Shown: piece by piece, positions 17,539 through 24,651 of the stretch
Position numbering within the stretch: position 1 is the first letter of the stretch
Layout: the number at the start of each line of letters is the position of its first letter
From: Syntrophomonadaceae bacterium
GTDB taxonomy: Bacteria > Bacillota > Ch66 > Ch109
Assembly: GCA_012519455.1 (NCBI GenBank)
Contig: JAAYQE010000114.1
Location: 1 to 36,748, forward strand
DNA: 36,748 bases
Reading direction: 5' to 3'
Translations under genes and position numbers: made by a program
The notes under the pieces: generated by a model
What the model saw: the letters and a program-made list of their open reading frames with translations, nothing else
The model's database searches: none
Told to the model about the DNA's origin: nothing

Positions 17539-17862
17539 TTATTTTAAATCCATAAGAATATGACTGATCCCTACCACCTGTTCGACCCCAAGGACAAAAG
17601 CGATTCCTCGGCCCGGTTTATCCAGTTTAGTTGCTTTTACAATTTCCTCTAACACCTGGCTGGTTTTTTCCCGCTCGACCAGAGTTAATACAATATCTTT
17701 TTGCGGCTCAATTGTAATCCCAAATAGTTTAGTTTGTTCATGGATTCCGGTTCCACGACCCATCATGATCGTTCCCCCTTCGGCTCCCGCTTTTCTCGAA
17801 GCCTCTACCACTTTCTCGGAATCACCCTTGTTTACGATCGTCACAATAAGATCATGCAGCAT
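17539..17862 (-). CDS. PII-like (GlnB/K superfamily) signalling protein linked to DUF1538
   Basis: 107-aa PII-fold protein (110 aa if GTG 17871 is used). I prefer ATG 17862 because GGGGGTGAGG lies just before it. The motifs GTIMMGRGTGI and GRGIAFVLGVEQVVGI correspond to the T-loop base and the nucleotide-binding C-terminal strand. The canonical uridylylation tyrosine context (YRG) of GlnB is absent, so control by uridylylation is unlikely; nucleotide binding is inferred. It overlaps the end of the second DUF1538 gene by 11 bp, so it is coupled to it. The layout resembles GlnK-AmtB: a small regulator encoded with a membrane transporter. Confidence 0.8.
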   Translation of the reverse strand: MLHDLIVTIVNKGDSEKVVEASRKAGAEGGTIMMGRGTGIHEQTKLFGITIEPQKDIVLTLVEREKTSQVLEEIVKATKLDKPGRGIAFVLGVEQVVGISHILMDLK

Positions 17863-18613
17863 CTTCCTCACCCCCGGGCGTTTGTGAATTGAGTTGTCGC
17901 TGAACCTGCATCTCTTTTCGGCCGTAAAGGACGCCTAAAACCAGTACGGATATCACCGAAGAAACCGCCACTAAGGTAATCATCCCAAACCCTTCTAACA
18001 ATGGATTTCGCCCCTCTATGGCTGACGTAATCCCCAAAATTATGGCCAAAATAAAAGTTACGGTCATGGGCCCGGTAGCAACGCTACCGGAATCAAACGC
18101 AATGGCAATAAAAGGACGAGAACAATAACGGGTTAAAATAAAGGCTAACAAATACCCCGGAATTAAAAAATACGCTAAAGGAATCCCTAAAATAATACGA
18201 CCCATGGAAACCGCTATAGACACCCCAACGCCAAGAGCCAACGTATATAACATCACTTTCTGCGGAATGTAGCCGCCAGAAGCATTTTCTACCTCATAGT
18301 TTAAAGTATGCACCGATGGTTCCGCCAATGTAGTAACTGACCCGATTATAAAACCGATAGGAATTAAGATCCATATCGGAGATATCCCTCCCAACGCGGA
18401 CCCGATAACTTCCCCGGCCGGTAAAAACCCCACTTTAACGCCTTGTAAAAAAAGGGCTAGCCCTACAAAAGTTAATCCCAAGCCTTTTAGTATATTAATA
18501 AATTTGGCCTTGGATAATTTTAGAACCCAAAACTGAAAGATGAAAATACAAGCTACCAGAGGAGAAAAGGCCAGGGCTACTTCTTTTAAAACCTGCTTAA
18601 AACCGATAAACAC
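17852..18613 (-). CDS. DUF1538 integral membrane protein (second of pair)
   Basis: 253-aa polytopic membrane protein with about 6-7 predicted helices. It shares two landmarks with its neighbour: a TLAEPSV motif after the second or third helix and FDSGSVATGP in the middle. DUF1538 proteins often occur as one chain with two such halves; here the halves are separate genes, suggesting a heterodimer. Function is not established; a transporter is my inference from the fold-like duplication and the adjacent PII-like protein. A cytosolic tail of about 20 residues, rich in polar residues, ends the protein. Confidence 0.82.
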   Translation of the reverse strand: MFIGFKQVLKEVALAFSPLVACIFIFQFWVLKLSKAKFINILKGLGLTFVGLALFLQGVKVGFLPAGEVIGSALGGISPIWILIPIGFIIGSVTTLAEPSVHTLNYEVENASGGYIPQKVMLYTLALGVGVSIAVSMGRIILGIPLAYFLIPGYLLAFILTRYCSRPFIAIAFDSGSVATGPMTVTFILAIILGITSAIEGRNPLLEGFGMITLVAVSSVISVLVLGVLYGRKEMQVQRQLNSQTPGGEEDAA

Positions 18614-18628
18614 TTATCTTAAACTCCT

Positions 18629-19321
18629 TTATCCGAAAATCACTCCCATCAACAGTACCGCTAGTACTGGACCAATGTAGGCCAAACCTACTAAGCCAAA
18701 ACCCTCCGTAGAGGTAGTCTTACCCCCCATAACTGAGGCTACCCCTACTCCCAGCGCGAGAATAAAAGGAATAATTAAAGGGCCGGTAGTTACGCCGCCG
18801 GCGTCAAAAGAAACCGGTATATATTGCTCTGGAGCCAGTAGAGATAACAAAAAAGCTAACCCATAACCCGGTAGTAAAAAATAGATAAGAGGCAAATTAA
18901 AAACCAGGCGTACCATCGCTAAGCCTACGCTAACTGCTACTCCGATCGCAATACCCCCAATTAAAAGGCCAGTAGGAAGCACTCCTTCAGAAACAAAATC
19001 AACTTGCATCGCGAGAATCCGTACATTAGGTTCGGCGATGGTAGCAATAAAGCCTAGTAAAAAACCGAAAAAAATAATAATCCACAATTTACCGGTTTTG
19101 GGCAATGCTTCTCCAATATATTCTCCTATCGGCAGTAATCCGAGCTGTACGCCTAATAGAAAAAGGATCAGCCCTACACTAACTAGTACCACCCCTATCA
19201 AAAATTGCAGCATGGTTTCGGCCGGTACCCGAATTAGAGTAAGCTGTAATATAATGACCACGAGCGAAACCGGAATTACCGCCCCGATTACCTCCCGCAA
19301 TGTTTGTTTTACGTCTTGCAT
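18629..19321 (-). CDS. DUF1538 integral membrane protein (first of pair)
   Basis: 230-aa polytopic membrane protein, paralogous to the next gene: TIAEPNV and FDAGGVTTGP correspond to TLAEPSV and FDSGSVATGP there. Two ATGs are close together; AAGGA is only 2 nt from ATG 19327 but 8 nt from ATG 19321, so I use the latter. It starts the operon DUF1538-DUF1538-PII (15-bp gap, then overlap). Function unknown, probable transport. Confidence 0.82.
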   Translation of the reverse strand: MQDVKQTLREVIGAVIPVSLVVIILQLTLIRVPAETMLQFLIGVVLVSVGLILFLLGVQLGLLPIGEYIGEALPKTGKLWIIIFFGFLLGFIATIAEPNVRILAMQVDFVSEGVLPTGLLIGGIAIGVAVSVGLAMVRLVFNLPLIYFLLPGYGLAFLLSLLAPEQYIPVSFDAGGVTTGPLIIPFILALGVGVASVMGGKTTSTEGFGLVGLAYIGPVLAVLLMGVIFG

Positions 19322-19358
19322 AGGCATCTTCCTTTAGCAAAAAATAACCTTCATCTTC

Positions 19359-19381
19359 ATTGTAACTTAACTTATTGTAAC
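19359..19381 (-). repeat. Direct repeat GTTACAAT x2 upstream of the DUF1538 operon
   Basis: Two identical 8-mers (19359-19366 and 19374-19381) with a 15-bp period lie about 40-60 bp before the first DUF1538 start codon. Position suggests a regulator site or overlapping -10-like boxes. Chance is possible in this AT-rich gap. Confidence 0.3.
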
Positions 19382-19388
19382 ATATTTG

Positions 19389-19510
19389 ACAACTCCCCAC
19401 GGATAAATCCGGGGGATCCTTGGTTCATCCTGCCCAGTAACCCGGTACAGTCCCACAAGCTGATACCGTGTGCCCCACGGCCAAATACTTTAACTTGTCA
19501 GCCGTAACCC
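19389..19510 (-). mobile_element. IS200/IS605-type right end / omegaRNA-like remnant without tnpB
   Basis: Read on the minus strand, this 120-nt GC-rich island in an AT-rich gap ends with a hairpin of the type CCCCGGATTTATCCGTGGGG followed by AGTTGTCA. That is the form of right ends after tnpB/iscB genes of the IS200/IS605 superfamily, where the guide-RNA scaffold lies. Upstream are further pairings (CGGTA 19443-19447 with TACCG 19464-19468; alternatively CCGTG 19466-19470 with CACGG 19476-19480). No transposase or nuclease ORF is attached. It could be a decayed copy, a PATE-like non-autonomous element or a solo guide RNA. Family assignment rests on pattern memory only. Confidence 0.45.
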
Positions 19511-19587
19511 TTCCATAAAAATAATTTCCTTAACCGTAAAAACTAGTTAATTAAAAACCTATTATTACCTAAACAAAAATAAATTAG

Positions 19588-19610
19588 GCACTTAGTCCTA
19601 GTGCTATAAA
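19588..19610 (+). promoter_or_regulatory. Palindrome next to a TATAAA box, possible promoter/operator of the mcp leader
   Basis: A near-perfect palindrome GCAC(T)TAG-TC-CTAGTGC (19588-19604) directly abuts TATAAA (19605-19610), upstream of the riboswitch. No convincing -35 or SigD-type box could be placed. The same palindrome could instead be the left-end hairpin of the putative IS605-type remnant, since the minus strand reads TTTAT just before it. Confidence 0.3.
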
Positions 19611-19631
19611 CGAAATTTTGAGGTAATATGG

Positions 19632-19680
19632 AAAGGAACTTTATTAATACCAATAACTACTAAACGGGTAGAGTTCCTTT
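19632..19680 (+). repeat. Inverted repeat in the mcp leader, before the riboswitch
   Basis: AAAGGAACT (19632-19640) and AGTTCCTTT (19672-19680) form a 9-bp stem; inside, TACC (19648-19651) can pair with GGTA (19667-19670). It ends 12 nt before the c-di-GMP aptamer and would be in the same transcript. No known aptamer is recognised in it. Confidence 0.5.
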
Positions 19681-19691
19681 AACCAAATAAT

Positions 19692-19779
19692 GGGCAACGT
19701 ATCCAAAAGGATACTACGCAAAGCTACGGGTCTAAGGCCCCAAAGTTTTTAATTTGGGGCTATGATAGCCGGGTTGCCA
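19692..19779 (+). promoter_or_regulatory. Cyclic di-GMP-I (GEMM) riboswitch aptamer
   Basis: Matches the GEMM-I consensus: P1 GGCAAC (19693-19698) with GTTGCC (19773-19778); a hairpin GTATCC-AAAA-GGATAC (19699-19714); the core ACGCAAAGC followed by CTAAGG; a GC-rich arm GGCCCCAAA with TTTGGGGC; and TATGATAGCCGGGTTGCC closing it. The middle G of GGGCAA, the position that reads c-di-GMP rather than cGAMP, is G. The stretch AGCCGG (19767-19772) of the core is complementary to CCGGCT (19817-19822) in the terminator, so the unbound RNA can antiterminate. This predicts that c-di-GMP switches the downstream chemoreceptor gene off (inference). Confidence 0.92.
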
Positions 19780-19811
19780 TGAAATTGCGGGGTCAATTCC
19801 ATGTACTAAAT

Positions 19812-19840
19812 GTCCACCGGCTTTAAGGTGGACTTTTTTT
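19812..19840 (+). terminator. Riboswitch-controlled intrinsic terminator
   Basis: Stem GTCCACC (19812-19818) with GGTGGAC (19827-19833) followed by seven T, 34 nt after the aptamer and about 88 bp before the mcp start codon. It is the expression platform of the c-di-GMP riboswitch. Confidence 0.9.
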
Positions 19841-19927
19841 ATGTAAAAAACGGAGGTGAAAAGTTTAATCGCAGGACGACAAAAAAACTAATGCCGGTAA
19901 CTTGCAGTTGCTTGAAGGAGGAACAAC

Positions 19928-21928
19928 ATGGTCTTACTGAAAAAATTAAATATTAAATCTAAAGTTTTAATTACCGTTTTATCATTGGTTTTGATTAGTT
20001 TTATTATCATGGGAAGCCTGAATTACATAGGGGCAAAAAATTCACTGACTACACAAATGGAAGACCAAGCCCTTAATATGGCCCAAGCCCAATCAGAAAA
20101 TATTGATAACTGGTTAAAAATCCGTCTTGCAGAAGTTACTACCCTGGCAAGTACCGGAATAGTAAGAAATATGGATGTGGACCAAATAAAACCAGGATTA
20201 GTTTATCACCATGAACGGCTTAAGGAGTTTTATGAACTCTTGTACGTAGCAGAACCGGATGGCACCTGCCATCTTAGTACGGGTGAAACTAATAATATTA
20301 CCGATCGCGACTATTTCCGCCAGGCTATGGCCGGTAAAACCCTGGTATCGGACCCGGTAGTATCAAAGGCTACCGGCAATCCCATTGTGGTAGCTATTGC
20401 CCCCATAAAAAACGATCAAGGCAAGGTTATCGGTGCTTTCGGTGGAGTCGTACTTATCGATACCCTAAACCGCATGGTCTCAGAGGTCAAGATTGGCGAA
20501 ACCGGTTACGCCTACATGTTACAGCAGGACGGCCTTACGCTAGTACACCCGGATAAAAACTGGGTATTAAAGAAAAACCTGCTTAAAGAGGCGGATACTG
20601 ATTCGAATCTGCTTGAGCATCTTACTCAGATGAGTAAAGGTGAAACAGGTTTGGGGTACTACTTATGGGACGGAGATGAGAAACTAATCAGTTATGCCCC
20701 GGTTAAAACTACCGGATGGGGTTTAGCGGTAACTGTTCCTACTAAGGAAATAAACGCTAGTATCAACGCTCTGGCCCAAAACAGTTTAATTGTAGGCGCG
20801 TTATGCTTGTTTATTTTAGGTTTGGCGTTATCCTTTATGATTCAGCTGTTGATCAAACCACTCCTTAGTCTGAATTTAGTCAGTCAAAAGATAGCCGCGG
20901 GGGATCTTTCCGAAAAGGTAGAGGTTAATTCCGACGACGAAGTAGGACAGTTGGCGCAAAATTTTAATATTATGGTAGATAACCTGCGCGGTTTAGTGGA
21001 ACAGATAAGTACAATGACAGTGCAAGTAGCAGATGCCACTGGACAACTAGCCGGTGCTGCCTCGGAAACCGGCACAGCAGCTGAACAGGTGGCAATCAGT
21101 ATGGGCGAATTAGCCCACGGTACCGCTAATGAGGCTGAGCTTACGCAGGATGCGGCGGGCGTAGTTAACGAAATGAGTCAGGCCCTGCAACAGGTAGAGC
21201 TCGGCGCTAAACAAATCGACCAAGTATCCCAAAACTTCCAGGTAGTAGTAAATGAAGGAATGGATGCGGTAAAAGAATTAGATCAGAAAATGGCAGCCAG
21301 TGTAGATTCTTCCGCTGGAGTAGAAAACGCGATTCGCGACCTGGATCAACAATCCAAGGAAATCGGTAATATCGTAGAAGTGATTACTAATATCGCTGGC
21401 CAGACTAATTTACTGGCACTAAACGCAGCCATTGAAGCGGCCCGGGCTGGTGAACAAGGTCGAGGTTTTGCCGTGGTAGCTGATGAAGTACGTAAACTAG
21501 CGGAAGGTTCAGCCCAGGCGGCTAATCAGATCGCCCAGATCATCCAGGATATTCAGAAGGGAACCGAAACAGCGGTCAATGAAGTGGTCAACGCCATCAC
21601 CGTAATCCGAGCCCAGGAACAGGCCGTAATAACCACGGAAAATCTATTTAACAATATAGGCAAAGGGGTAGAGTCCATCCAGCAAGAAATTAGCTCCACC
21701 CTTACCGCTCTGAATCAGCTGGACACCCAGGCACAACGAATTGTGCAAGCTGTAGAAAGTATTTCAGCGATTACGCAGGAATCAGCGGCTTCAACGGAAG
21801 AGGTTTCCGCGATAACGGAAGAACAAACTGCTTCGGTGCAAATGATCGCCTCCTCTGCACAGGAGATTTCCAATTTAGTTAAACAACTAGAAAATGCCGT
21901 GGATAGCTTTAAATTAAACGATAATTAA
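19928..21928 (+). CDS. Methyl-accepting chemotaxis protein (dCache-type sensor)
   Basis: 666-aa transmembrane chemoreceptor: TM1 at about 13-35, an extracellular double-Cache-like sensor at about 36-280 (with [11 protein letters not shown] and a YAYMLQQDG segment), TM2 at about 285-308, HAMP at about 308-360, then the cytoplasmic signalling coiled coil. The CheA/CheW-binding tip is at about 490-525 ([20 protein letters not shown] and onward). No C-terminal CheR/CheB tether pentapeptide is seen. The ligand is unknown; Cache sensors often bind amino or organic acids. AAGGAGG lies 7 nt upstream of the ATG. It is transcribed through the c-di-GMP riboswitch leader, which ties receptor supply to the motile/sessile switch. 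Confidence 0.94.
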   Translation: MVLLKKLNIKSKVLITVLSLVLISFIIMGSLNYIGAKNSLTTQMEDQALNMAQAQSENIDNWLKIRLAEVTTLASTGIVRNMDVDQIKPGLVYHHERLKEFYELLYVAEPDGTCHLSTGETNNITDRDYFRQAMAGKTLVSDPVVSKATGNPIVVAIAPIKNDQGKVIGAFGGVVLIDTLNRMVSEVKIGETGYAYMLQQDGLTLVHPDKNWVLKKNLLKEADTDSNLLEHLTQMSKGETGLGYYLWDGDEKLISYAPVKTTGWGLAVTVPTKEINASINALAQNSLIVGALCLFILGLALSFMIQLLIKPLLSLNLVSQKIAAGDLSEKVEVNSDDEVGQLAQNFNIMVDNLRGLVEQISTMTVQVADATGQLAGAASETGTAAEQVAISMGELAHGTANEAELTQDAAGVVNEMSQALQQVELGAKQIDQVSQNFQVVVNEGMDAVKELDQKMAASVDSSAGVENAIRDLDQQSKEIGNIVEVITNIAGQTNLLALNAAIEAARAGEQGRGFAVVADEVRKLAEGSAQAANQIAQIIQDIQKGTETAVNEVVNAITVIRAQEQAVITTENLFNNIGKGVESIQQEISSTLTALNQLDTQAQRIVQAVESISAITQESAASTEEVSAITEEQTASVQMIASSAQEISNLVKQLENAVDSFKLNDN

Positions 21929-21956
21929 TAAATAGGAGTTACAGGATCTAGTTTAA

Positions 21957-21988
21957 GCTTGACCCGGGTAGGGATACCCGGGTTAAGC
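21957..21988. terminator. Long hairpin between convergent mcp and carbamate kinase genes
   Basis: 14-bp stem (21957-21970 with 21975-21988, one G-T pair), GGGA loop, very GC-rich centre (ACCCGGGTA). No good U tract on either side, but it is placed between two converging genes, so transcription end for both is the likely role. Confidence 0.7.
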
Positions 21989-22010
21989 AATTTCCGGCTT
22001 AAGGTGATAA

Positions 22011-22952
22011 TTAGCGGACAATATAGGTTCCCCCTTGGCGCTTAAGGGCTCTACCCAGCTCACTAGCCGAGGTAATAAGTACTTCTTTACCGCCTGCTTC
22101 AATGAAACTGATAGCAGCAGCAATTTTAGGCCCCATACTGCCTAGAGGGAATTGACCTTCGGCCATATACTTTTTAGCTTCGCTGATCGTGATGGTTTCT
22201 AACGTCTGCATGTTCGGTTTCCCATAATTAATGGAGACCTGAGCAACCCCGGTTAGGATCACATAAAGATGCGCCCCAATCTCCTGTGCCAAAAGACTAG
22301 AAGCATAATCCTTATCAATAACCGCCTCTACGCCTTTGATCTCGTTATCCTGAATCATCACCGGAATGCCCCCGCCGCCACAGGCAATTATGATATTTTG
22401 GTTCTCAACCATTTGTTGAATAACTTTTTTCTCCATTATGCTTATCGGTACCGGCGAAGGAACTACCCGGCGATAGCCGCGGCCACTGTCCTCCACTACC
22501 TTCCAGCCCTTTTCCCGGATCATCCGATTAGCATATGCTTCAGAAAAAAAAGGCCCGATGGGCTTAGTAGGGGTTTGAAAGGCCGGATCATTACCGTCCA
22601 CAACCACGGTAGTCATAACCGTAGCGATTTCCTTATGCAGTCCCATTCGGTTACATTCCTTACGCAAAGCATTCGTTAATAGATAACCGATAGTCCCCTG
22701 GGTACAAGCCACACAGGCATACAAGGGCAATACGGGCACCTCATCAGCCGCCCTTTCGACTTGAATAAGGACATTTCCCACCTGGGGACCATTGCCATGG
22801 ATAACGACCAATTCGTAATTATCACGCACAATTTCCATAATCGCAGCACTAGCTAGGCTAGCGTTGCTCTCCTGCTCCTCTATCGTTCCCAGCTGATGTT
22901 CCGGATGAAGTGCATTCCCGCCAAAGGCGACGACAGCGATTTGGTTGGCCAT
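22011..22952 (-). CDS. arcC: Carbamate kinase
   Basis: 313-aa amino-acid-kinase-fold enzyme transferring phosphate between carbamoyl phosphate and ADP. Typical segments: AFGGNALHP at the N-terminus, VIHGNGPQVGN, RRVVPSPVPISI and CGGGGIPV, then DKDYASSLLA and GSMGPKIAAA. Full length. It stands alone, without arginine deiminase or ornithine carbamoyltransferase nearby, so it may serve purine, allantoin or agmatine breakdown, or ATP generation from carbamoyl phosphate; this is open. Confidence 0.95.
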   Translation of the reverse strand: MANQIAVVAFGGNALHPEHQLGTIEEQESNASLASAAIMEIVRDNYELVVIHGNGPQVGNVLIQVERAADEVPVLPLYACVACTQGTIGYLLTNALRKECNRMGLHKEIATVMTTVVVDGNDPAFQTPTKPIGPFFSEAYANRMIREKGWKVVEDSGRGYRRVVPSPVPISIMEKKVIQQMVENQNIIIACGGGGIPVMIQDNEIKGVEAVIDKDYASSLLAQEIGAHLYVILTGVAQVSINYGKPNMQTLETITISEAKKYMAEGQFPLGSMGPKIAAAISFIEAGGKEVLITSASELGRALKRQGGTYIVR

Positions 22953-23079
22953 ATATTCTCTCCCTTGCCTTAAAATTTGGTGATTTTTGACCGAAAAAAG
23001 TATATCATAATCATGGTTGATGGAGAAGTTTCTTTATAATTTTATTATTATATTCTTAAATATCGGAGGGTAGATAGCT

Positions 23080-23355
23080 ATGTTTATTATTATTACCATC
23101 TTTCTTATAATCAATATGCTCTCTTTCTTGGTCATGGGATATGATAAACGGAAGGCACGTCAAGGAGGTCAACGGGTAGCGGAAAACACTCTACTGGCTT
23201 TGGCCTTGCTAGGAGGGGCATCCGGAATATATGGCGGAATGCACGTATTCCGCCATAAAACCCTTCATCCTAAATTCACCTATGGTATTCCCCTCTGTAT
23301 CGTGATTAACCTTTTTACCTACGGGTTGATTTCTCAATTAATAAAGTTCCTTTAG
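23080..23355 (+). CDS. DUF1294 small membrane protein
   Basis: 91-aa protein with hydrophobic ends (about 2-18 and 68-88) around the family signature: YDKRKARQGGQRVAE, LLGGASGIYGG and FRHKT-xHPKF. Function unknown; in other bacteria DUF1294 is sometimes fused to a cold-shock domain, but none is here. CGGAGGG lies 7-8 nt upstream of the ATG. A perfect 10-bp inverted repeat (23231-23240 with 23247-23256) lies inside the coding sequence. Confidence 0.88.
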   Translation: MFIIITIFLIINMLSFLVMGYDKRKARQGGQRVAENTLLALALLGGASGIYGGMHVFRHKTLHPKFTYGIPLCIVINLFTYGLISQLIKFL

Positions 23356-23362
23356 CCCGTAC

Positions 23363-23386
23363 GCTAGTTTACTTTCGTAAACTAGC
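23363..23386. terminator. Hairpin shared by convergent DUF1294 and PurM-like genes
   Basis: Perfect 10-bp stem GCTAGTTTAC (23363-23372 with 23377-23386), loop TTTC. On the minus strand the last codons and stop of the PurM-like gene lie inside the stem. No clear U tract, so termination is probable but not certain. Confidence 0.6.
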
Positions 23387-24472
23387 CAAAATTTCCTTGG
23401 AGGGATGGTTAGGGATAGAGGCCACGACTTGCCCGGCATATTCAAAGACCGTCTGGTCCTCACTGGTGATTTCACCGATTAAGGCTGCGACTGCGTTTTG
23501 AGATTTAACTGCCGCTAAAACCTCCTCTACGTCTTCCGGGGCTACTTGCAGTAACATGCGGGCTTGCGTTTCACAAATTAGGATTTCTTCAGGAGTGATA
23601 TCCGCCACCCGTACTGGCACCTTGGATAGATCAATCCTGGCTCCTAAACCACCAAAACGGGCTGATTCACAAACCGCAGCCCCGATGCCGGCCGCCCCTA
23701 AGTCAGAACAGGCTTTGATTTTCCCCGTCCTATAGGCGGCTAGAGTGGTATCCATGGTAGCTCGTTCTTCCGCGAATGCAGCTTCTGCCGGACGCAGAAT
23801 AGGCACCAGACCAGCGCGGTAGAGGGTATCGTTACCATCCTTACCGGTCGTACCAATAATTATTATCTGATCTCCGGCAGACTTGGCTGGTTTGGTTAGT
23901 GGTTTTTCCGTTATTTGCTGACCTACAACTGCTACCACCACCGCCGGAACAATATCACTAAAAGAGGTAGAGAAGCCACCACCAGCGACAAATACGCCCA
24001 TCGCCTCACTCATATCTCTAATCCCTTTCAGCATTAGATTGATACGTTCCTGGCTGGTCATGCTTTGACATTCTCCACAAGTACAGGTTCCGTTGAAACC
24101 ACAGGGCCCCACCAACACTTCTTCTTCCAGAGGACGCGTGCCAATAAAATCAAGAAGAAAAATCGGTCTAGCTCCCATGGCTACTACGTCCCTCATGGCC
24201 CCGCCGGCTCCGGTCGCAGCCCCATCATAAGGTCGAGGAACACAAGGGGAACAGTGACTCTCCATTTTAGCCGCTACGAGACATTCCGTGCCGGGAATTT
24301 TGACTACCGCTGCATCATCGTTAGCCTCGGGCCCCACCACTAAGGCACCCGGCCATATCTGATCAACCTTTTCGTTAAGCTTCTTAAATGCCCCAAAATC
24401 AATGGCTTTATCCACATTATGATGCAGGTGGACGAATAAAGCATGGGTTAACGCCTTTTCAACTTGATTCAC
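23369..24472 (-). CDS. AIR-synthase/PurL-fold protein with a four-cysteine insertion
   Basis: 367-aa protein of the PurM/PurL/SelD/ThiL/HypE ATP-binding superfamily. The N-terminal half reads like one PurL catalytic half: NDDAAVVKI, MESHCSPCVPRPYDGAATGAGG, AMGARPIFLLDF. Between the two sub-domains lies a cysteine-rich loop GPCGFNGTCTCGECQ (four Cys), absent from standard PurM or PurL and suggestive of a metal site. The C-terminal half has CSDLGAAGIGAA and ICETQARMLL, also PurL-like. Purine genes are not nearby and a real PurL is about 740 aa or longer, so a paralogue with another role is likely. GTG start at 24472. It follows glmS by 179 bp on the same strand. Confidence 0.75.
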   Translation of the reverse strand: MNQVEKALTHALFVHLHHNVDKAIDFGAFKKLNEKVDQIWPGALVVGPEANDDAAVVKIPGTECLVAAKMESHCSPCVPRPYDGAATGAGGAMRDVVAMGARPIFLLDFIGTRPLEEEVLVGPCGFNGTCTCGECQSMTSQERINLMLKGIRDMSEAMGVFVAGGGFSTSFSDIVPAVVVAVVGQQITEKPLTKPAKSAGDQIIIIGTTGKDGNDTLYRAGLVPILRPAEAAFAEERATMDTTLAAYRTGKIKACSDLGAAGIGAAVCESARFGGLGARIDLSKVPVRVADITPEEILICETQARMLLQVAPEDVEEVLAAVKSQNAVAALIGEITSEDQTVFEYAGQVVASIPNHPSKEILASLRK

Positions 24473-24517
24473 GATAATTCCTCCTCAACAATAGTTTGCC
24501 ACCTTAATGTGTGTTTT

Positions 24518-24569
24518 AAAAAGGTTTCATCTTCACCATAGTCTTAGTATGGCTTCAGAGTCCCTTTTT
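24518..24569 (-). other. Stem-loop in the glmS-PurM-like gap
   Basis: On the minus strand AAAAAGG (24569-24563) can pair with CCTTTTT (24524-24518), enclosing a small hairpin CCATA/TATGG. It lies about 45 nt before the PurM-like start. It may be a weak terminator or leader element; I recognise no riboswitch in this 179-bp gap. Confidence 0.3.
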
Positions 24570-24651
24570 CGTCCCTTACCTTCACCCCATTACTTTCTCC
24601 GGCTCCTGTGTATTCTCCTGCAGCTTTCGCTTGTTTTCGCTACGGGGAATC

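Noticed and set aside
19692-19779. 2',3'/3',3'-cGAMP (GEMM-Ib) riboswitch
   Set aside because: The discriminating position (middle G of GGGCAA) is G, not A, and the neighbour is a chemoreceptor, which fits c-di-GMP.
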